Below are positions 58,098-64,000 of a stretch of 64,000 nucleotides of DNA, piece by piece (position 1 is the first letter of the stretch; every line of letters starts with the position of its first letter). The position numbers were made by a program, and so were the translations under genes. Origin of the DNA: Castanea sativa. Its lineage: Eukaryota; Streptophyta; Magnoliopsida; Fagales; Fagaceae. The stretch is taken from NCBI RefSeq assembly GCF_040712315.1, contig NC_134023.1, forward strand, positions 15,943,442 to 16,007,441, given 5' to 3'. The notes below the pieces were generated by a model that made no database searches, was not told where the DNA came from, and saw nothing but the letters and a program-made list of their open reading frames with translations.

Positions 58098-58111
58098 AAT
58101 CTAGCTTTTGG

Positions 58112-59486
58112 TTTATTTTCTGATTTATAAATTTTTATTAAAAAAAAGCTTTAAAATGTTGTATATAGACTAATAAACTTAAAAAGTCAAGTGGCTTGTA
58201 ACTTAACTAAAACATAATAGTATTTTCAACAAAAAATGTTCAAATTCAAATCCACTCACTCTTTATAATTATCAAATTGATTTTAAGAAAAAGTTTATAA
58301 AAAAAAAAAAAAGGTAAACCAAACATACAGCCTATTCTTATCCAATATCTTTTACATGTTGGATATGACATGATCTTATCCATTACATAAATATATTAAA
58401 ATGTGAATAGGGAATTAGGGACTCCCCATGCCTAGGTTGTATTGTATTGTATTGTATTTGTATGTATGTATATGTATTTTCAGACATGCCTTTTGTGCGC
58501 AATCGGCGCAAACCGCTGTCTGTGGTTTTTCCTAAATTTATAAAACTCTTATTGGATACCAAAACCAAAATTAAGGAGAAGCCATGTGGAAGGGTTTGGC
58601 TTTGTGACAAAATCTCCACGTGCATAGAATTTTTCACTGGACCATTGAAGACGAAGCATTTAGTCAAGCTTCCATGCCTGTGGGACACCATTCTCTCGTG
58701 GCCTTCTCTCACTGATAGTACATGCTCTGTAATACAAATACAAGTTGCACCCTTTACAATATATACTTTTTATTATCTCATCGATCATCATCGCAGAATG
58801 ATGTGTTTTAAATCCCTCTCTACAAGATAGACTGAGCAAATCTTTTGTATATATTGCAGGATATAGAACTTGCTAGACTATATATGTCATGTCATTATAA
58901 AAAATTCAAAAGTTGAATTTCAAATCACATAACATAAATTTCTACTATGTGGTAAAACTTTTTCCCTATTTTAGATAAGAATAACTTATCTTTAAAACTT
59001 TCTCAAAAAAAAAAAAACTTATCTTTAAAAGTCTACAAAAAGTCTTTGTGATTTAAGCAAAGTTGTTGTCAAAGCATGGAAAGGCAGAGCAAGTAGAGGA
59101 TTCTCATAAGTTCTCATTAACGTGGTACAGCTGGGTTACATTAAAAACTTTAAATTATGTTTTACTGTAAGAACCGAAAAAAACAATCTAGAATGAAGAC
59201 TGTTTCCGGCATATTTTAGTTTTGAAAAAGGCAGCCTTGAATTTATTTTCTCTGAAATATAGCTGTGTCAATTGACTGATAAGTGTCAATAGCGGGGTAC
59301 ATCTTGTGGCTATTAAGTCAAGTTCTTAATTGCTTGTAAGTTAAAAACTGATAAGTGTCCTTGCAATATAGGTATTACAAAATCTAGTACAATACAAATT
59401 CTAGTATCTAATACAATGAACCAAATATTTTTCAAAGTGATGCAAGAAATGTCATTTTCACATGCGTACTATTTTATTGCTAAACA
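58112..59486. other. Intergenic sequence with an unrecognised open frame
   Basis: 58447-58830 is open on plus and 58712-58383 on minus. The region is less AT-rich than its surroundings, but neither product resembles a family I know. (TGTAT)n-like repeats at 58438-58478. It could be a gene relic. Confidence 0.3.
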
Positions 59487-59640
59487 TGTGGGTCTAATTT
59501 ACTTGATTGGTAAAATTTCTCAACATCATCGAATTAAAAGAATTAGATTCAAATTTCGTTTACATTGAAAATAAAGTTACTGGTGTTTTGACTTGACGGT
59601 GAAAATTAATTATAATAGAATATTATACGTCATATATTTT
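59487..59640 (+). mobile_element. tRNA-derived SINE, copy 4
   Basis: 'tttacttgattggtaaaattt' (A-box region), 'ttagattcaaatttcg' (B-box region), 'tactggtgttttgacttgacggtgaaaatt' (3' body). More diverged than copies 2 and 3. Confidence 0.6.
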
Positions 59641-59713
59641 TCGAATCTTATTGTGTTTATACATATAATAATGAATGATATAAATAAAATAGATGTGTTT
59701 TCTAAACGTCATA

Positions 59714-59763
59714 AAACAATGACAAGCCTCGTCACACGCACTTCGCACGTGCGATGAGGCTTT
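59714..59763. other. GC-rich hairpin in AT-rich intergenic DNA
   Basis: Arms GCCTCGTCACACGCAC and GTGCGATGAGGC with a short CTTCG-type loop, followed by a T-run. It is probably the end of an unrecognised transposon; no Helitron CTRRT end follows. Confidence 0.5.
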
Positions 59764-60159
59764 TTTTTTAGTGGTCTTATTTTGTAGAAAAAAACTATAT
59801 TTAATTATTATATATATAATTTTTATTTTAGAAATCTAATTTATAAGTAAATAAATCAATTTAAAAATAATGAGGTGAGTGACCCTATTTTTTAGGCAAT
59901 ATTTTAGTAGGAGTTAGCTATGCATTTTTACTGAATTGTCCTTTAATTTTGTCTCTACATGAGACTATAGGGACATTTTTTAACCAAAAAATAAAAAATT
60001 CAAATAAAAGAAGCTCTTTAAATAATAGTATAGATAATAGAGAGTAATCACTAAACTTCTTATACATTTACCCAAAAAATAGGAAGTTGTATATCCAAAA
60101 CGAAACTGCCTCTTAATTGAGTTATTAATGTTTATAGTGTCACTCTACCAAACCCTTTG

Positions 60160-60554
60160 CATTCTTGGTTTCTCTCCTGTGACTGGGTCAAGTACTGAGT
60201 CAAGCAGGCACCGATTGGACTCACCAATCCGAGCCTTAATTGACTTGGGAGATAGAAAAAACAATGGGCTCGTACTATGGGTGCCTGACTAGTTACAGTA
60301 GCTTATGTATGTCAGTTTGTGCGTGTAAAAGCCCCCACCATGAATTCATCAAATTAAAAAGATGACTTGTTTTTGTCACTTAAACAATTGTCCGGTTGTA
60401 AAATAGACCCCACAATTTTTTCTAGCACCGGAAAACAACGACCTTGCACCCACTCCCTCTTACCCTTTTAAGTACTCCACACTTTGTGAGTGTAAATTAA
60501 GTCTCCTCCTATCTAATTCTCTCTCTCTCTCTCTCTCTCCCTCTCTAAAAAAAA
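60160..60554 (+). promoter_or_regulatory. Promoter and leader region of the SAUR gene
   Basis: Contains ACCGATTGG and CACCAATCC (CCAAT-type, about 60209-60230), a weak TATA-like TTTTAAGTA (about 60466), and a (CT)n leader (60519-60547) ending shortly before the start codon. No canonical TGTCTC auxin element was seen. Roles are inferred. Confidence 0.4.
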
Positions 60555-60959
60555 ATGAAGAAGATCAATATGATACTAAGGAAGTGCAAGAGCTTGTCAA
60601 GGCAACTAGGGAGATCTTCATCATATAGTAGCCTAAGGTCCAAATCCTCAAGAGATGAATTATGGGGTGGTGGTGACCACATGCAAGATCATGATCATGA
60701 TCATGAGCACCATGAAACTATATTCGTGGGAAGCACAAGAAAGAGGTACGTCATTAGCTCCAAGTATTTAAGCCATCCTCTTATAAATGCTCTAATAGAC
60801 AAGACCAATAAGCAAAAAGCAGGAGAGGAGAAGAATAATATTTTGGTGGTCAAGTGCGAAGTTGTTTTATTTGACCATCTTTTGTGGATGTTAGAGAATG
60901 CGGACCCAAATCTTAGCTCTGAGTCCTTGGAAGAATTGGCTGAGCTCTATCTTTCTTGA
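60555..60959 (+). CDS. SAUR78-like: SAUR78-type small auxin-up RNA protein
   Basis: Intact single-exon gene of 134 residues, typical of intronless SAURs. The N-terminal part (1-33, KKINMILRKCKSLSRQLGRS then Ser/Arg-rich) matches the basic N terminus of the SAUR76/77/78 group. A Gly/His/Asp-rich stretch (about 38-53) follows. The SAUR core (about 54-120) holds IFVGSTRKRYVISSKYLSHP, LINALIDKT and LVVKCEVVLFDHLLWMLENA. The tail ends LEELAELYLS. SAURs are short-lived regulators of cell expansion; many inhibit PP2C.D phosphatases and so raise plasma-membrane H+-ATPase activity, while the SAUR76-78 group has been linked to ethylene receptors. The Met is the first in frame after a CT-rich leader. 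Family firm, subgroup likely. Confidence 0.92.
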   Translation: MKKINMILRKCKSLSRQLGRSSSYSSLRSKSSRDELWGGGDHMQDHDHDHEHHETIFVGSTRKRYVISSKYLSHPLINALIDKTNKQKAGEEKNNILVVKCEVVLFDHLLWMLENADPNLSSESLEELAELYLS

Positions 60960-62564
60960 AGAGGCCCATGCAACTATAACCTATATCTCAAGGTTCGGTC
61001 TGGTCAGAAAGAAAGAAAGCTTAAAGGATATTCATGTTAGGTTGTGACTGCATCTGAGAACTTGTAATGGTTCAAATTTTCTTTCTTCCATGGTGCAATT
61101 ATATGTCATTCTTATTGTTGATCTTTGTCCTAACTCGATCTTTGGAATCGATGGACCCACTGCTTGATGAATGAATATCATGAAATGGGTTATTCATCAT
61201 TGTATTAATGGTTTTTTGTTGTTGTTGTTGTTTTTGTTGTTGATAGGAATTGTATTAATGGTTTTTGTTTTGGTTTTATTTCATTATATTCTTTATCCTT
61301 ACTTTTAAATTAATAATAAAGTTTACTTGAACAGCTAAATTTTCATGTCTCACCATATTGGTAATGCATTTTTAATTTTGTTAAACAAGTTAGTGTATTA
61401 GACTCTCTACCTTTCTCTTTGAATCAACTTAAGAGGCAGTCCTCTTTTATCAAATCCATCTATACCTCTAAGTTGAAAACCCTAGATCTCTCTATTATCA
61501 ATGAGAGAGAGAGAGAGAGGGGGGGGGGGGAAGAGATAACTTAGTGATGTGATAATCACAAATGAGTGGCACACTTGATCCTTAATCAAGCTTTATGAAG
61601 TGGAAATGAGTTATTCGAATTTTTTCTTAGCTTCTCTTGGTAGCACAATAGCATATATTCACTTATCCAGAAAAAGGTATAATAATAGAATATATCCTAG
61701 AGGATTTTAAGCATAGAAGGTTTCCGGCTAGCTCTTCCAAACGCCAACCCTAGAAGCATATTAGCGTGTGTGGAAGGTTTGTACAATAACCATGATATTA
61801 TTATTAAGGAGAAAATATTTTGGTAGCAATCGTACATATTATATTGAACTTCCAATCAATTTGGTCATTATCATCAAATTACTTTTATTTTTGTGTGCAT
61901 TTTCATGCACTTTCTCCAAATACCAAAAAAAAAAAAAAATCAAATTTATTAATCTCCAATTCTAGAAGACACAAATATCAATTCAGAAACTAAAACAAAT
62001 CCTTATTTGGCTCTAAAATTACAATAATTTGAAAATAGTAAGAACCAAATTAAGAACAAATTGAAAATAACATAGACTAATTTGACTGCAACCAAAATAT
62101 AGGAGCCAAATTAACTAGAAAATAAAAATAACAAAGACTAAATTAAATGCAACCAAAATGATAATGCAGGCACCAAATTGACAATAGCCCTAAAATATAA
62201 GGATGAAAAATGGTATTTTGCCTACTATTAATTTATTATTGTTGAGCTCTTATGGACTTGTATTGGTTATATTTCTTTATTATACGGGTGGGCCATGATG
62301 GGCTCTTAATACGTGTTTTTATGAGTTTAAGGTTTGCTGTTCGGAAATGTGTAGGTGATGGTATCTTAGTGCGTTTTATGAGTTTAAGGTTTACTGTTCG
62401 GAAATTAGGCCCATAAAGAGAAAAGGTATGAACATTCGTATTCATTTAAAATGATTCAATTTGGACCTTCTGTCCAAATCCATTAACTAACATTTTTTTT
62501 TATTAAATTTCTATTGAAAGTATTCATAAAATGTACCATTCAATATATCTTGTTATTTGACAGG
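60960..62564. other. SAUR 3' UTR and intergenic sequence
   Basis: The 3' UTR likely covers 60960-61320 (AATAATAAAG at about 61311). A GTT-rich tract and a duplicated 'attgtattaatggttttt' lie at 61200-61270, (GA)n(G)n at 61502-61530. A phrase ending 'tctccaattctagaagacacaaatat' at 61905-61976 recurs at 63.8 kb. 'gtgcgttttatgagtttaaggtt' type duplications lie at 62310-62405. No gene. Confidence 0.5.
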
Positions 62565-62762
62565 GAAATACTAGCGTCCACAATATTTTCATAATATTTT
62601 TTTAGTAAAAAAAAATAAACATAAAACAATATTTTTATAACAAATCTTAAGTAGTAAGTTGTTATTGGTTATAACTTAAATCCACTACTGAAATTATTTT
62701 TTTGCCCAGTAATAACAATCGGTAATAAATTGTTGTAAAAATATTGTGAACATAACAAATTT
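62565..62762. mobile_element. MITE of the ACATTTTTACAACAAATC family, copy at 62.6 kb
   Basis: 'cacaatattttcataat', 'ataacaaatcttaagtagtaagttgttattggtta', core 'cagtaataacaatcggtaataa', and right end 'ttgttgtaaaaatattgtgaacat'. Same organisation as copies at 48.5 and 52.8 kb. Confidence 0.65.
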
Positions 62763-62769
62763 TTTATTT

Positions 62770-63173
62770 GATAAGAGACATAGTTTAGATACAAAATTAG
62801 TTGTAACTTAAGGTTACAACCTTACTCAATATTTTTTTTTTATTGGAGGTGAATTTTGAGAAATCCACAATTGAATTACATCTTTTTTTTATACCTTCCA
62901 TGCTTGTAAAATTTCTAAAAAATTAAAGATTAATAACTATAGTATCAATAAATTGTTTGAATTGCAAATTTTTGTAAATGAAAATTATGCATAATATATA
63001 TGCTTATAAATCATATAGTAAATAATATTCAATTGACACAAACTTTAGCATGTGTATTAAGAGCATGTAAAACATGCAATTCAACGGTTAGATTTTCAAA
63101 ATATACAGTGACATTTATTTTATTAAGTAAAATTATAATATTAGGTTATTACTAGTTTTGTAGCTAAACCTTA
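62770..63173. mobile_element. MITE of the TTTAGNTACAAAATTG family, copy 3
   Basis: Left 'gtttagatacaaaattagtt' and right in reverse complement 'gtttagctacaaaactagta' are inverted repeats. The core is inverted relative to copies 1 and 2. Confidence 0.7.
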
Positions 63174-63174
63174 T

Positions 63175-63770
63175 CTTTTTTGATAAGTAGCTCATGAAAT
63201 ATGGGTCCAGCCTGGCATTATCTTCAAAGCACAAGAAGTCAGGTACAATGAATTTGTTGATCTGGTCTGGCATCTCATTTTTATCTAGCATGTGGGGAAT
63301 GACTTTTTAGAGATGCTATTTATGATTGCATGGAGAATGTGGCATAATCGAAATGCAGCTCGACATGGAAACCCACGACAATCTGCAAATCTGGTAGTGC
63401 AAAAAGCTCAGGTGTTGCTGGATGAATTTCAAAAAGCAAACCACTTTATTTCCCTGCCAAAGGAAGACATGCAGGAATTCTCGGCAGCTCCGATTGCACC
63501 TAGCTACAAGGTGAATGTGGATGGGCGGTTTTTAGTCAATCTTGCCAAGCTGGGGTGGGTGTTGTTATCTAAGACTATGAAGGAGAGGTAATAGCAGCTT
63601 TAAGCAAACAAATTTACCAGGCGCTGAGACCTTTGGGAATCGAACCAAAAGCTAGGAGGTTAGGGTTTTGTTTGCTTGGGATGTGGGTATAAGGGAAGTG
63701 ATCTTTGAATGTGACTCTAAGAGTGCATCTGATGCTCTTTTGGGGTTATGTACACCATCTATGATTATCT
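63175..63770 (+). mobile_element. LINE fragment with partial RNase H domain
   Basis: Plus-strand frame 63292-63591 reads FMIAWRMWHNRNAARHGNPR (end of the zinc-binding region and linker), then the RNase H start YKVNVDGRF with LAKLGWVLL, and further frameshifted RNase H sequence (VIAALSKQIY, IEPKARRL). It is the same RNase H-bearing lineage as the 18.0-19.8 kb element. Decayed. Confidence 0.78.
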
Positions 63771-63845
63771 CAAATTTCATACACTTTCTCCAACAAATAA
63801 AAAATAATCAAATTTATTAATCTCCAATTCTCGAAAACACAAATA

Positions 63846-64000
63846 TTTTTTTTTTTTTTTTTTAGAGTTTCAATTTATGACGCCTTCTCTTGATGATAGT
63901 TCATTATCATTAGACCAAGACACCAATCAGTTTTTTGTGTAGGCAGGGATTGAACCTCAAATCTCTTATATAACTATTATAGACTTTACTAGTTGAGTTA
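63846..64000 (-). mobile_element. tRNA-derived SINE, copy 5, cut by the window end
   Basis: Minus strand: 'aactcaactagtaaagt' (A-box region), 'gaggttcaatccctgcc' (B-box region), 'aactgattggtgtcttggtctaatgataatgaactatcatc' (3' body), then poly-A (T-run 63847-63863). Best-conserved body of the family. Confidence 0.78.

Noticed and set aside
58383..58830. Open frames of 109 and 127 codons on opposite strands
   Set aside because: No recognised domain, no splice or promoter context, and part of the frame is a TGTAT repeat; kept only as an unexplained stretch.
59714..59775. Rho-independent terminator
   Set aside because: The hairpin plus T-run looks right, but the sequence is plant nuclear DNA with no adjacent bacterial-type gene.
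1..64000. CRISPR array, phage or bacterial defence system
   Set aside because: No regularly spaced short repeats with unique spacers and no prokaryotic genes; all strong signals are plant genes and plant transposons.

Overview
This is an AT-rich, transposon-dense stretch of a flowering-plant nuclear genome. The genes carry GT-AG introns, 5' UTRs are CT/GA-rich, and plant LINEs, hAT, Mutator and PIF elements, tRNA-derived SINEs and long AT/GA microsatellites are abundant. A woody eudicot is likely; Fagales is only an impression from the repeat types. Three host genes can be supported.

(1) Left edge to about 7.1 kb, minus strand: the first three coding exons of a PAT1-homolog mRNA-decapping activator (start codon at 6705; the rest lies beyond the left edge). 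LINE fragments sit in its introns. (2) 22.06-45.70 kb, plus strand: a complete 11-exon gene for an organellar YchF/EngD-type ATPase of 421 residues. Its 1.27 kb of coding sequence is spread over 23.6 kb because nested transposons have filled introns 1, 3, 4, 6, 8 and 10. (3) 60.56-60.96 kb, plus strand: an intact single-exon SAUR78-type auxin-responsive gene.

Between PAT1 and YchF (7.2-21.9 kb) lie a 579-bp hAT MITE, a degenerate tandem array, and a nested structure at 11.2-16.2 kb. That structure is a Mutator-like element with long terminal inverted repeats. It carries a fragment resembling the GUB_WAK_bind extracellular domain of LRK10L/ATL20-type proteins, and a 3.6-kb hAT element with a decayed BED/DUF659/dimerisation transposase has split this fragment. 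A LINE with an RNase H domain follows at 18.0-19.8 kb.

YchF intron 3 (8.8 kb) contains a LINE interrupted by three DNA transposons: two non-autonomous hAT elements with perfect 8-bp target duplications, and one Tourist-like element flanked by TAA. Removing either hAT element with one duplication copy restores continuous LINE coding sequence. One of the two is an internally deleted relative of the 3.6-kb hAT. Intron 4 holds the best-preserved reverse transcriptase, and intron 10 holds a LINE whose 5' part is inverted, as in twin priming.

The right part (45.7-60.5 and 61-64 kb) has almost no genes. It holds several MITE families, at least five copies of one tRNA-derived SINE family, a second SINE with a perfect 12-bp duplication, a tandem repeat of about 740 bp in 2.7 copies, and an 86-bp GA microsatellite. 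I saw no rRNA, functional tRNA, CRISPR array or bacterial-type operon. The most interesting observations are the hAT-split Pack-MULE, the datable nested insertions in YchF intron 3, and the duplicated telo-box motif upstream of YchF.
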